A stretch of 64,000 nucleotides of DNA from the NCBI GenBank assembly GCA_965229005.1, contig CBDDIP010000002.1, positions 1,612,001 through 1,676,000 of the forward strand. The letters are read 5' to 3'. The DNA comes from CBDDIP01 sp965229005 (GTDB taxonomy: Bacteria; Actinomycetota; Acidimicrobiia; Acidimicrobiales; Ilumatobacteraceae). The translations under genes were made by a program, and so were the position numbers. Position 1 is the stretch's first letter, and each line of letters opens with the position of its first letter. Below are positions 1 through 7,800 of the stretch, piece by piece. The notes beneath the pieces were generated by a model. That model did not search any database. It had not been told where the DNA came from and was given only the letters and a program-made list of their open reading frames with translations.

Positions 1-611
1 CCCTCGCCGCCCTCGCCCTCGGCGGCTTCGGCCAGGTCGGCCTCGGCTTCCGCAGCGGAGGTGACCAGGATGGTGACGACCGGCATCTCCGGGTCGCCGT
101 TGGCGGTGACGCCGGCCGGCATGGGGATGTCGGCCAGGCGGATGACGTCGCCGGGCTGCATGTCGGTGATGTCGATGACGAACTCGTTCGGCATCGTGTT
201 CGGGGTGGTGGTGACCTCGATGGTGTCCACCGCCGGGTCGACCAGGCCGCCAGCGGCTGCGACGGCCTTGGACTCACCCTCGAGGCGCAACGGCACGTGG
301 ACCGTGATCTCCTCGTTCATGTTGACCTGGAGGAAGTCGATGTGGCTGACGGTGCGCTTCACCGGGTGGCGCTGCAGCTCCTTGACGACGGCCGGGTACT
401 TCTTGCCGTCGACCTCGAGCGAGAGCACGGTGTTCACGCCGGCCGGGCCACTGAGGGCCAGGCGCAGGTCGCGACGCTCCACGGACAGCGAGAGCGGGGT
501 CATGCCGTGCCCGTAGAGGACGCCCGGGATGTTCCCTTCGGCGCGGAGGCGGCGAGATGCCGGGGAGCCGGTGCTGCGGCCGGACTGGGCGACGAGAGTG
601 GTTTGCGACAT
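1..611 (-). CDS. rplY: 50S ribosomal protein L25/CTC (partial, C-terminus off window)
   Basis: Ribosomal protein bL25 of the long CTC type, which binds 5S rRNA in the large subunit. Reading leftward from ATG at 611, with GAGG seven bases upstream, the protein begins MSQTTLVAQSGR. It has the N-terminal L25 barrel (about residues 1-95, including GNIPGVLYGHG) and the TL5/CTC C-terminal domain (about 100-190, including HVPLRLEGESKAVAAAGG). It runs into an Ala/Glu-rich acidic tail at the window edge, so the stop is not seen. It is last in glmU-prs-rplY, the usual actinobacterial order, in which pth commonly follows. The identification is secure; only the tail length is unknown. Confidence 0.95.
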   Translation of the reverse strand, partial: MSQTTLVAQSGRSTGSPASRRLRAEGNIPGVLYGHGMTPLSLSVERRDLRLALSGPAGVNTVLSLEVDGKKYPAVVKELQRHPVKRTVSHIDFLQVNMNEEITVHVPLRLEGESKAVAAAGGLVDPAVDTIEVTTTPNTMPNEFVIDITDMQPGDVIRLADIPMPAGVTANGDPEMPVVTILVTSAAEAEADLAEAAEGEGGE

Positions 612-763
612 GACTGGGCCTCGACAGATCTTGGGGCAGGACGTTCGATGGAGCGGCGGGATCGGGTGATCCAGAACGGCTGTCGAGCTTATCGGGCCGC
701 CCGGCGCAACCGCCACCCGCGTCCGCAGGCGCCCTGAACCGGATCGAACCGGATCGAACCAGG

Positions 764-1753
764 TCAGCCCTGGTTCTCGCCGCCGAAGATCTCGCTGACG
801 CTGGCGTCGTCGAACACCGCGTTCAGCGCGTCGGCGATCAGCGGGGCGATGGACAGCACCTCGATCTTGTCGATCGCCTTCTCCGGCGGCAGCGGCAAGG
901 TGTTGGTGAGCACGACGCGATCGATGCGCGAATTCTTCAACCGGTCCACGGCGGGCCCGCTGAGCACGCCGTGCGTGGCCATCGCCCACACCTCAGTGGC
1001 CCCGCGGTCGAGCAGCAGCTCGGCGGCGGAGACGATGGTCGATCCGCTGTCGATCATGTCGTCGGTGAGGATGCACAGGCGGCCTTCGACGTCGCCGATG
1101 ACCTCCTTGGCCTCGACGTGGTTGATCGTGCCCTTCGGCCGGCGCTTGTAGATGAAGGCGAGGTCGGCACCCTTGTCGTTGAGGTGCTGGGCCATGCGCT
1201 CGGCCACCTTGATGCGCCCGGCGTCAGGGGAGACGATGACCGGGTTCTCGGCGTGCTTGCGGATGTACTGCTCGAGCACCGGCGTTGCCGTGAGGTGATC
1301 GACCGGGCCTTCGAAGAAGCCCTGGATCTGACCGCTGTGCAGGTCGATGGAGACCATCCGCTTGGCGCCGGCGGCCTTGAACAGGTCGGCGATCAGACGG
1401 GCGGTGATCGGCTCGCGCCCTTCGGCCTTGCGGTCCTGGCGGGCGTAGCCGTAGAACGGGCACACGGCCGTGATCCGCTTCGCCGACGCGCGGTACGCGG
1501 CATCGATCATGATCAGTTGCTCCATGATGGAGTCGTTGATGCTGCGGCCGTCGCACCCGTAGTGGGTCTGCATGATGAACACGTCGCTGCCGCGGATGCT
1601 CTCGCCGAAACGAGGGCGCACCTCACCGTTGGCGAACTCGGCCAGGTTCGGGTGACCCAGCTCGACGCCGAGGTGCTCGGCCACTTCCACCGCCAGCGCC
1701 GGGTGCGTTCGCCCCGAGTAGAGCGACATGCGCTTGGTGGTGACCTTCTCCAT
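764..1753 (-). CDS. prs: Ribose-phosphate pyrophosphokinase (PRPP synthetase)
   Basis: Makes 5-phosphoribosyl-1-pyrophosphate from ribose-5-phosphate and ATP for nucleotide, His and Trp synthesis (cytosol). It has 329 residues, the normal class I length. YARQDRK of the catalytic flexible region lies near residue 107, DLHSGQIQGFF near 145, and the PRPP-binding loop LTDDMIDSGSTI near 225. I chose ATG at 1753 because GGGGAG lies just upstream. A longer in-frame extension to 1990 overlaps glmU and has no family similarity. A start at residue 9 (MSLYSG) is possible. It follows glmU by 41 bases and precedes rplY, so probably one operon. Confidence 0.95.
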   Translation of the reverse strand: MEKVTTKRMSLYSGRTHPALAVEVAEHLGVELGHPNLAEFANGEVRPRFGESIRGSDVFIMQTHYGCDGRSINDSIMEQLIMIDAAYRASAKRITAVCPFYGYARQDRKAEGREPITARLIADLFKAAGAKRMVSIDLHSGQIQGFFEGPVDHLTATPVLEQYIRKHAENPVIVSPDAGRIKVAERMAQHLNDKGADLAFIYKRRPKGTINHVEAKEVIGDVEGRLCILTDDMIDSGSTIVSAAELLLDRGATEVWAMATHGVLSGPAVDRLKNSRIDRVVLTNTLPLPPEKAIDKIEVLSIAPLIADALNAVFDDASVSEIFGGENQG

Positions 1754-1794
1754 CGTTGCTCCCCAGGATCTTTTCGGCCGGTGCTCGCTCAGCG

Positions 1795-2895
1795 TCAGTC
1801 GTCGGTGGGTGCAGTGTAGAACGGGCCGGTCACGACGGACCCAGCCACGGCACTGCCGGGTGGCAGGTGAGCGAACGGGCCGACTCGCGCACCGGCGCCG
1901 ATCTCGGCGTCGCGGCCGACCGTGTTCTCCACGAGGCAGTCGGCGCCGACCACGCAGTCGACGAGGCGCACGTCCGGCCCGACCTCGCACCCGTCACCGA
2001 TGACGGTGCTGCCCTGGAGGATCGTGCCCGGGTACAGGGTGACGTCTCGGCCGAGTTGGACGGTGACGTCGACGAAGGTCTGGCGCGGGTCGAGCATCGT
2101 CACACCGTTGAGCAGCCAGTGGCGGTTGGTCCGGGCGCGCAGCTCGCGCTCGGCCAGCGCGAGCTGCCAACGGTCGTTGACGCCCTGCGTCTCTTCCTCC
2201 GGGGCGAGCACGCTGCCGATGCGGTGGCCCATCGCGGCCAGCGCGCCGACGACGTCGGTGAGGTAGTACTCGCCCTGCACGTTGTCGGGGCTGAGGTGGC
2301 GCAGCGCAGGGCCGAGCAGGTCGCGACGGAACGCGTACATCGACGTGTTGACCTCGCGGATCGCACGTTCCTCCGGCGTCGCGTCGCGCTGCTCGACGAT
2401 GCGCAGCACGCGGCCCGCCCCGGCCTTGGATGGCGCACGCACGATCCGGCCGTAGCCGGTGGGGTCGGCGAGCTCGCTGGTGATCAGGGTCGCCGCGTAC
2501 TCGTTCGACTCGTGCTCGCTGACCAGCGCGTCGATCGTGGCCGGCTGCAGCAACGGCGTGTCGCCGGGCAGCACGACGACCGTCGACGTGTCGTCGAGGT
2601 CGTCACCGGGAAAGCCACCGAGGCCGACCATCGCCGCGTCACCGGTGCCGCGTTGCACGACCTGCTCGACGAACGTGACGTGGGCCCAACCGGGGGACTG
2701 CTCCTGCACCTTCTTGGTCACCCGCTCCGCGCCATGGCCGACGACCACGACGGTGCGATCGACACCGAGGCCCTCGAGCGCATGGATGACGTGCATGACC
2801 ATCGGACGGCCACAGATCAGATGGAGCGGCTTCGGGCGTGAGGAGCGCATTCGCGTCCCTTCGCCTGCTGCGAGGATGATCGCCGAGACGGGCAC
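1795..2895 (-). CDS. glmU: GlmU-type UDP-N-acetylglucosamine pyrophosphorylase, lacking most of the acetyltransferase domain
   Basis: Uridylyltransferase that activates GlcNAc-1-phosphate with UTP for peptidoglycan precursors. The N-terminal nucleotidyltransferase domain is complete: IILAAGEGTRMRS at residues 5-17, then the P-K-P-L loop and VVVLPGDTPLL. Hexapeptide-repeat left-handed helix turns begin near residue 265, but the protein stops at 366 residues where bifunctional GlmU normally has 450-480. The point reached corresponds to GPFARLRPG of E. coli GlmU; here it reads GPFAHLPPG and the chain ends 20 residues later. The Arg, Lys, His and Tyr of the acetyl-transfer site are therefore absent. 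No frameshift is visible at the end. Its position before prs-rplY supports the family call. Confidence 0.88.
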   Translation of the reverse strand: MPVSAIILAAGEGTRMRSSRPKPLHLICGRPMVMHVIHALEGLGVDRTVVVVGHGAERVTKKVQEQSPGWAHVTFVEQVVQRGTGDAAMVGLGGFPGDDLDDTSTVVVLPGDTPLLQPATIDALVSEHESNEYAATLITSELADPTGYGRIVRAPSKAGAGRVLRIVEQRDATPEERAIREVNTSMYAFRRDLLGPALRHLSPDNVQGEYYLTDVVGALAAMGHRIGSVLAPEEETQGVNDRWQLALAERELRARTNRHWLLNGVTMLDPRQTFVDVTVQLGRDVTLYPGTILQGSTVIGDGCEVGPDVRLVDCVVGADCLVENTVGRDAEIGAGARVGPFAHLPPGSAVAGSVVTGPFYTAPTDD

Positions 2896-2990
2896 ACGAC
2901 GTTTCTATCGCGGCAGCTGACCACCGTGCTGGCACCGCATCGTGGTCGTCACCCGAGCGTGTACGTTCGCACCGAGCGCGAGGAGGGGTC

Positions 2991-4394
2991 ATGGCACGCG
3001 TCGTGATGATCGGTGGAGGTGTCGTCGGCTTGACCGCGGCGCTGCTCCTGGCCAAGGACGGCCACGCCGTCACGATCCTCGAGCGCGATCCGGCGCCCGC
3101 CCCGGACCCGGACGTGGCGTGGGACGAGTGGGAGCGCCGCGGCGTCAACCAGTTCCGCATGCTCCACTTCTTCCAACCGCGGTTCCGCGCCGAGATGGCC
3201 GCCGCCGCGCCCGAGGTGCTCGACGCGCTCGTCGACGCCGGTGCGCTTCGCCTCAACATGATGCGACTGGTCCCCGACGAGATGTCCGGCGGCTACCGCG
3301 ACAGCGACGACGAGTTCGAGGCGATCACCGCCCGTCGTCCGATCGCCGAGGCGGCGATCGCCCGCTGCGCGGACGCGGCCGGGGTGACGGTGCGGCGCGG
3401 CGCCGTCGTGACGGCGCTGCTGACCGGCGAGCCGAAGCTGGACGGTGTGCCGCACGTCGTCGGCGTGCGCACGGCCGATGGCGAGGACGTCCACGCCGAT
3501 CTGGTGGTCGACGTCAGCGGCCGACGGTCGTCGCTGCCGTCGTTGCTCGCCGACGTCGGCGCTCGCTCGCCGCTCGAGGAGAAGGACGACTGCGGCTTCG
3601 TCTACTACGGCCGCCACTTCCGCTCCGACGACGGGTCGACGCCGGCGATCTTCGGGCCGCTGCTGATGTCGCAGGGCAGCATCTCGGCGCTGACGCTCCC
3701 GGCCGACAACGGCACGTGGGGCTTGGGTCTCGTCGCCAGCGGACGTGACGCGCCGTTGCGCGCGCTCACGGATGTCGACACCTGGGAACGGGTCGTCCGG
3801 GCGCTGCCGCTCGTGGCGCACTGGTTGGACGGTGAGCCGATCGACGAGGGCGTCGCGGTGATGGCCAAGCTCGAGGACCGACACCGCACCTTCGTCGTCG
3901 ACGGCACGCCGGTCGCCACCGGCGTGGTCGCGCTGGCTGACTCGTGGGCGTGCACCAACCCCTCGGTCGGGCGTGGGATCACGATCGGTGCGATCCACGC
4001 GGTGGTCCTGCGCGACCTGTTCCGCTCCGCGCCGGCGGATCCCGTCGCACAAGCGCTGGCGTGGCACGAGGCGACGCTGGCGACCGCCGAGCCCTGGTAC
4101 CGCGGCACGCTCGACTTCGATCGTGGCCGGTTGGCCGAGATCCACGCGATCGTCGACGGCGTGCCGTTCGAACCCGATCCCGTGTACGAGATCACCCGAG
4201 CCCTCCAGACGGCATCCGGTCAGGATCCCGAGCTGTTCCGCGGGATGCTCGAGCTCGGTTCGGTGCTGGCCCTGCCGGAGGAGGTGCTCGCTCGTCCGGG
4301 CAACTTCGAGAAGATCATCGAGCTCGGCAGCGGGTGGCGCGACGTGCCCGACCTCGCTCCCACTCGCGATCAGCTGCTGGAGCTCGTCGGGTGA
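2991..4394 (+). CDS. FAD-dependent oxidoreductase (flavoprotein monooxygenase-like)
   Basis: A 467-residue FAD-binding protein with the N-terminal Rossmann dinucleotide motif VVMIGGGVVGL (residues 4-14) ending in the ribose-binding acid of LERD (about 31-34). A late FAD-contact region near residue 312 reads ALADSWACTNPSVGRG. This layout resembles para-hydroxybenzoate-hydroxylase-fold monooxygenases and halogenase-like or geranylgeranyl-reductase-like proteins; the substrate cannot be read from the sequence. GAGGAGG sits a few bases before ATG 2991. An alpha/beta hydrolase follows 43 bases downstream, so an oxidation-then-hydrolysis pair is plausible but inferred. Confidence 0.8.
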   Translation: MARVVMIGGGVVGLTAALLLAKDGHAVTILERDPAPAPDPDVAWDEWERRGVNQFRMLHFFQPRFRAEMAAAAPEVLDALVDAGALRLNMMRLVPDEMSGGYRDSDDEFEAITARRPIAEAAIARCADAAGVTVRRGAVVTALLTGEPKLDGVPHVVGVRTADGEDVHADLVVDVSGRRSSLPSLLADVGARSPLEEKDDCGFVYYGRHFRSDDGSTPAIFGPLLMSQGSISALTLPADNGTWGLGLVASGRDAPLRALTDVDTWERVVRALPLVAHWLDGEPIDEGVAVMAKLEDRHRTFVVDGTPVATGVVALADSWACTNPSVGRGITIGAIHAVVLRDLFRSAPADPVAQALAWHEATLATAEPWYRGTLDFDRGRLAEIHAIVDGVPFEPDPVYEITRALQTASGQDPELFRGMLELGSVLALPEEVLARPGNFEKIIELGSGWRDVPDLAPTRDQLLELVG

Positions 4395-4437
4395 TCGTGA
4401 CCACGACGTCAACGGACAACGAGGAACAGGAGATCGC

Positions 4438-5250
4438 ATGAAGGTCGATTCGAGCGGCGTCAGCCTCGACGTCGAAGTGGCCGGTGAGGGCCGTCCGGTC
4501 GTGCTGATCCACGGCTTCCCCGACACGAAGCGGTTGTGGTCCAAGCAGGTGCCGGCGTTGGTCGACGGCGGCTTCCAGGTGATCACGTACGACGCTCGCG
4601 GCTACGGCGCCAGTGACAAGCCGGCCGAGGTCGATGCGTACTCGATCGTCTTCCTGGCGATGGACGTGGTGGCGATCCTGGATCATCTCGGACATGCCAA
4701 GGCGCACGTCGTCGGGCACGACTGGGGCGCGGCCACGGCGTGGGCGGCTGCGTCGTTCGCGCCGGACCGCGTCGACCACCTGGCTGCGCTCTCGGTCGGG
4801 CATCCGTCTGCGTTCGCCGGCGCGGGCCTCGCCCAGCGGGAGAAGTCGTGGTACATGCTGCTGTTCCAGTTCGCCCCGCAGGCCGAGCAGTGGCTGACGA
4901 TGAACGACGGCGCCAACTTCCGCGAGTGGTCCAATCATCCGGACTTCGAGGCGGTCCTGGCTGAGCTCGAGCGCGATGGGTCGCTGACGCCGGCGCTCAA
5001 CTACTACCGCGCCAACGTCGGTCCCGATGCGCTGGTCGGGCCGCCGCTGGAGCTGCCGCCGATCCAGTCGCCAACGATGGGCGTGTGGAGCTCGGGCGAC
5101 TTCGCCCTCACCGAGCAGCAGATGACCGGTTCGGCCGCGTTCTGCGCCAACGGCTTCCGCTACGAGCGCGTCGAGGGCCCCGGCCACTGGCAGCAGTGGG
5201 AAGCGCCGGACGAGGTGAACGCGCTGCTGCTCGACTTCCTACCGGCCTGA
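4438..5250 (+). CDS. Alpha/beta hydrolase, epoxide hydrolase/dehalogenase type (Asp nucleophile)
   Basis: A 270-residue alpha/beta hydrolase. HGFP (about residues 23-26) is the oxyanion-hole motif. The nucleophile elbow reads GHDWGA (near residue 93), with Asp where most esterases have Ser. The late catalytic His is in GPGHWQQWE (near 247). The Asp nucleophile with HGFP is typical of soluble epoxide hydrolases and haloalkane/haloacid dehalogenases. The start ATG 4438 follows AGGAGA; the same frame is open upstream inside the previous gene, so that extension is rejected. It probably shares a transcript with the flavoprotein before it. Substrate unknown. Confidence 0.82.
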   Translation: MKVDSSGVSLDVEVAGEGRPVVLIHGFPDTKRLWSKQVPALVDGGFQVITYDARGYGASDKPAEVDAYSIVFLAMDVVAILDHLGHAKAHVVGHDWGAATAWAAASFAPDRVDHLAALSVGHPSAFAGAGLAQREKSWYMLLFQFAPQAEQWLTMNDGANFREWSNHPDFEAVLAELERDGSLTPALNYYRANVGPDALVGPPLELPPIQSPTMGVWSSGDFALTEQQMTGSAAFCANGFRYERVEGPGHWQQWEAPDEVNALLLDFLPA

Positions 5251-5264
5251 CGCGTCATGCGAGC

Positions 5265-5334
5265 TCCGGGGAGAGGACTCGAACCCCTATAGGCGGCACC
5301 AAAAACCGCTGTCCTACCATTGAACGACCCCGGA
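5265..5334 (-). tRNA. tRNA-Gln (anticodon TTG)
   Basis: A complete cloverleaf folds on the minus strand. The 7-bp acceptor stem pairs TCCGGGG with CCCCGGA. The anticodon stem GCGGT/GCCGC closes the loop TTTTGGT, giving anticodon TTG, which reads CAA. The T-loop is TTCGAGT. The length is 70 bases and CCA is not encoded. It sits in the gap between the hydrolase and the bS22 gene and is transcribed opposite to both. Confidence 0.93.
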
Positions 5335-5447
5335 CGGTCGGGCGTGAACGTTATCGCCCGAGTCTGCGCCCTCGAAGAGAGTTGGCGACGTGGGTTCGTG
5401 CAGCGGGTTGGGGTCACTCGTGCAGATCCGATAGCGTCCCCCGAGCT

Positions 5448-5546
5448 ATGGGTTCGCTGATCAAGAAACGCCGCAAGAGAATGCGCAAGAAGAAGCACAA
5501 GAAGATGCTTCGCCGTACACGTCACCAGCGCCAAAGAGGCAAGTGA
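5448..5546 (+). CDS. Small ribosomal protein bS22-like (AURKAIP1/COX24 family)
   Basis: A 32-residue, extremely basic peptide beginning MGSLIKKRRKRMRKKKHKK and ending in RRTRHQRQRGK. This matches the actinobacterial peptides annotated AURKAIP1/COX24-domain, whose mycobacterial member was identified in ribosome structures as bS22 near the decoding centre. Nearly every residue is Lys, Arg, His or Gln, as expected for an rRNA-embedded peptide. Start ATG 5448 and stop TGA 5546 are clear. It stands alone between tRNA-Gln and ispE (opposite strand) with about 110 bases of upstream sequence for its own promoter. Confidence 0.88.
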   Translation: MGSLIKKRRKRMRKKKHKKMLRRTRHQRQRGK

Positions 5547-5627
5547 CCCACTGACGCCTGGCGTCATCGATCTGTCGACGACCTCCGCCGCCTCCGGGCG
5601 CGGAGGTCGTTGCGCGTTCCGGGGCGA

Positions 5628-6386
5628 TCACGACCGCGTGCTGGTGAGCACGACGGTCGCTTCGGGCACGGCCGTCGAGATGTCGTGGTGCCCGCGCAGG
5701 AACCAGGTGGCACCGCTGCCGGCGAGCGTGGGTGCGAGTCCCGCCGCCTCGCTGATCCGGTCGCGCCATCGAACGAGTGCAGGCTCGACGTGGATGGCCG
5801 CCGGCTCGAGATCGTTGCCGCTCGATCCGCTCGGGCCGCCGAGGTCGTCCCACGCTCGATAGGCCGCCGGCGTGCTGACCGACAGCGGTGGGATGACGAG
5901 CGTGATCGGCTCGGGGGCGTTCGGGACGGGCTCGATCAGCTCACCGATGCCGCGCACCCGCGCCCGCCCGCCAACGAGGCAGAAGGCGACGTCCGCACCG
6001 AGCGATGCGGCGCGTGTGACGTCGGTGAAGCCCGCCCACCTCAGCACGGCGGCCGCGTCCGAAGATCCACCGCCGAGACCCCCGCCGTGCGGGATCCGCT
6101 TGTGCAGGTGCACGCCGGCGCGCACACCGGCCAGCGTCAACGCGCGGTCGACGAGGTTGGTCGCATCCAACGGCATGCCGGCGGACGTCGGCCCATCGGC
6201 GGTCAGCCCGCTCCCGCCGACCGTGATCGTCAGCGTGTCGCACCAGTCCAGCTCGACCATCTCCGCGTCGATCTCGTGATAGCCGTCTGCGCGCACGCCG
6301 GTGATCCGCAACGACAACGTCAGCTTGGCCGGCGCGTCGACGACGACGGCACCGGTGTACTCGCCGCTCGTGTGCTGCTCGTTCAC
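5628..6386 (-). CDS. ispE: 4-diphosphocytidyl-2-C-methyl-D-erythritol kinase
   Basis: GHMP-family kinase that phosphorylates CDP-ME in the non-mevalonate isoprenoid pathway. The 252-residue product has the N-terminal APAKLTLSLRITG, the GHMP ATP loop PHGGGLGGGSSDAA (near residue 90) and the late glycine motif AGSGATWF. It starts at GTG 6386; the bases GTGA are shared with the rsmA stop, so translation is probably coupled. A longer frame upstream lies inside rsmA and is rejected. rsmA-ispE adjacency is conserved in actinobacteria. Confidence 0.93.
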   Translation of the reverse strand: MNEQHTSGEYTGAVVVDAPAKLTLSLRITGVRADGYHEIDAEMVELDWCDTLTITVGGSGLTADGPTSAGMPLDATNLVDRALTLAGVRAGVHLHKRIPHGGGLGGGSSDAAAVLRWAGFTDVTRAASLGADVAFCLVGGRARVRGIGELIEPVPNAPEPITLVIPPLSVSTPAAYRAWDDLGGPSGSSGNDLEPAAIHVEPALVRWRDRISEAAGLAPTLAGSGATWFLRGHHDISTAVPEATVVLTSTRS

Positions 6387-7204
6387 GTCGCTGCGGCTGC
6401 GGCGGCCGCCAGCGCACCCCACTCGTCGACGTCCAGCTCCTCGGGTCGCCGCTGCGCGTCGATCCCCGCTGCCGCGAACACGTCCGCGGCGACGACACCC
6501 GCCAACGAACGGCGAAGCATCTTGCGACGTTGGCCGAACGCCGTGCGCAGCAACGAGAACATCAGCTCGCGTGGTGCGTCGACGGCCGGCGCGTCCCGGC
6601 GCCGGATGTCGGCGAGCGCGCTCTCCACCTTCGGCCGCGGCACGAACACACTGGCCGGCACGAGCCCGGCGATGCGAGCGGTCGCCCAATAGGCGATCTT
6701 CACCGAGACCGCGCCGTAGGCATCCGAGCCGGCGGCAGCACAGAAGCGCTCGGCGACCTCGCGCTGGACCATGACGAGCATGCGATCGATCGCCGGGACA
6801 CCGTCGAGCAGATCGCACACCAACGGAGTGGCCACGTTGTAGGGCAGGTTGGCGACGAGCACCCACCGGTCGCAGCCCGCCAGCAACGTGTCCCAGTCGA
6901 GGCGCATCGCATCGCCTGCGACCACGCGCACGTTGGCCAGATCGGCGGTGATCTCGCGCAGGACGGGCACCACGCCGCGGTCCACTTCGACGGCGATGAT
7001 GTCGGCGCCCGTCTCGGCCAACGCCAACGTCAGCGAGCCGAGCCCCGCGCCGATCTCGATGACGTGGTCGTCGGGACCCACCTCGGCCAATCGGGCGATG
7101 CGGCGCACCGTGTTGGGATCGGTGACGAAGTTCTGCCCGAGCTCGCGCCGCGGTGCCAGGCCGTGGCTGGCCAGGAGATGGGTGATCGTGGCTCGCGAGT
7201 GCAT
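6383..7204 (-). CDS. rsmA: 16S rRNA (adenine1518-N6/adenine1519-N6)-dimethyltransferase
   Basis: KsgA/RsmA dimethylates the two adjacent adenines in the helix 45 loop of 16S rRNA. The 273-residue protein has LGQNFVTDPN (about 22-31), SAM motif I VIEIGAGLGSLT (about 48-59), motif IV NLPYNVATPL (near 118) and the C-terminal PRPKVESALADI region. The start ATG at 7204 fits family length. Its TGA stop overlaps the ispE GTG by four bases. The DPBB protein gene lies 28 bases upstream, as part of the conserved metG-tatD-rpfB-ksgA-ispE block. Confidence 0.95.
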   Translation of the reverse strand: MHSRATITHLLASHGLAPRRELGQNFVTDPNTVRRIARLAEVGPDDHVIEIGAGLGSLTLALAETGADIIAVEVDRGVVPVLREITADLANVRVVAGDAMRLDWDTLLAGCDRWVLVANLPYNVATPLVCDLLDGVPAIDRMLVMVQREVAERFCAAAGSDAYGAVSVKIAYWATARIAGLVPASVFVPRPKVESALADIRRRDAPAVDAPRELMFSLLRTAFGQRRKMLRRSLAGVVAADVFAAAGIDAQRRPEELDVDEWGALAAAAAAAT

Positions 7205-7232
7205 CGCGCGCGCGGGCTCTGGCTGCAACGAG

Positions 7233-7739
7233 CTACCAGCTGACGCGCACGTGGACGGGCGCGTCGGCGAGGTCGCAGATCTTCGCCAGCAGTTCGGTCT
7301 GCAGCACGATGTCGACGCCCGGCGGCAGGTTGGTGCCGTAGGTGTTGACGCACGCGATCTCCTGGCCGTTGTCCAGGTTGCGCACCGCGAGCGTCTCGCC
7401 GATCGGCGCCAGGTTCGTGGTGCATGCCATGGAGGTCGCATCGCCGATTCGCCGGAACGTGGCGCGACCGTCGAACTGCTGGTCGGTGGGCGACGGCGGG
7501 ACGACGATGTTGATCACGGCCGGCGGGGCCGGTTGGTTCGGCGCATCCAAGAAGATCGGCGTGTCGGGCTCATAGGGAGCGATCGTGTCGTCGGTCGCCA
7601 CCTGGGGGCTCTCGACGCCCACGGCACCCACGGTGGGGCCGGTCGCCGCGTCGTCGCGGTTGATCACCCACAACGCCGGCATCGCCACCACGGTGAACGC
7701 GGCAGCGAGGGCAACACGACGTCGATCGGATGTGTTCAT
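7233..7739 (-). CDS. Exported RlpA-like double-psi beta-barrel protein in the rpfB position
   Basis: A 168-residue protein with an N-terminal membrane anchor or uncleaved signal (VALAAAFTVVAMPALWVI, about 9-26), a Pro/Asp-rich spacer (30-85) and a C-terminal domain of about 75 residues. That domain reads FDGRATFRR, CTTNLAPIGETLAVRNLDNG, then VNTYGTNLPPGVDIVL, and matches the RlpA/3D-type double-psi barrel layout (usual form: LPxGTxVxVxNLxNG, then VNDRGP). The catalytic Asp of DRGP is Thr here, so lytic-transglycosylase activity is doubtful. It occupies the slot where other actinobacteria encode resuscitation-promoting factor RpfB, between tatD and rsmA. A cell-wall role is inferred. Confidence 0.65.
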   Translation of the reverse strand: MNTSDRRRVALAAAFTVVAMPALWVINRDDAATGPTVGAVGVESPQVATDDTIAPYEPDTPIFLDAPNQPAPPAVINIVVPPSPTDQQFDGRATFRRIGDATSMACTTNLAPIGETLAVRNLDNGQEIACVNTYGTNLPPGVDIVLQTELLAKICDLADAPVHVRVSW

Positions 7740-7800
7740 CGGTGGGTTGTGCTCGTGGTTCCAGTCGTCGCCCGTCCGGTTGACGACTGTTCAGAAAAGG

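Noticed and set aside
740..765. Direct repeat GGATCGAACC after the prs stop as a regulatory element
   Set aside because: Only two short units in a 150-base gap with no hairpin or promoter signature.
2949..4586. A 545-codon minus-strand frame opposite the FAD oxidoreductase
   Set aside because: No motifs; the plus strand has the FAD fingerprint and a strong ribosome site.
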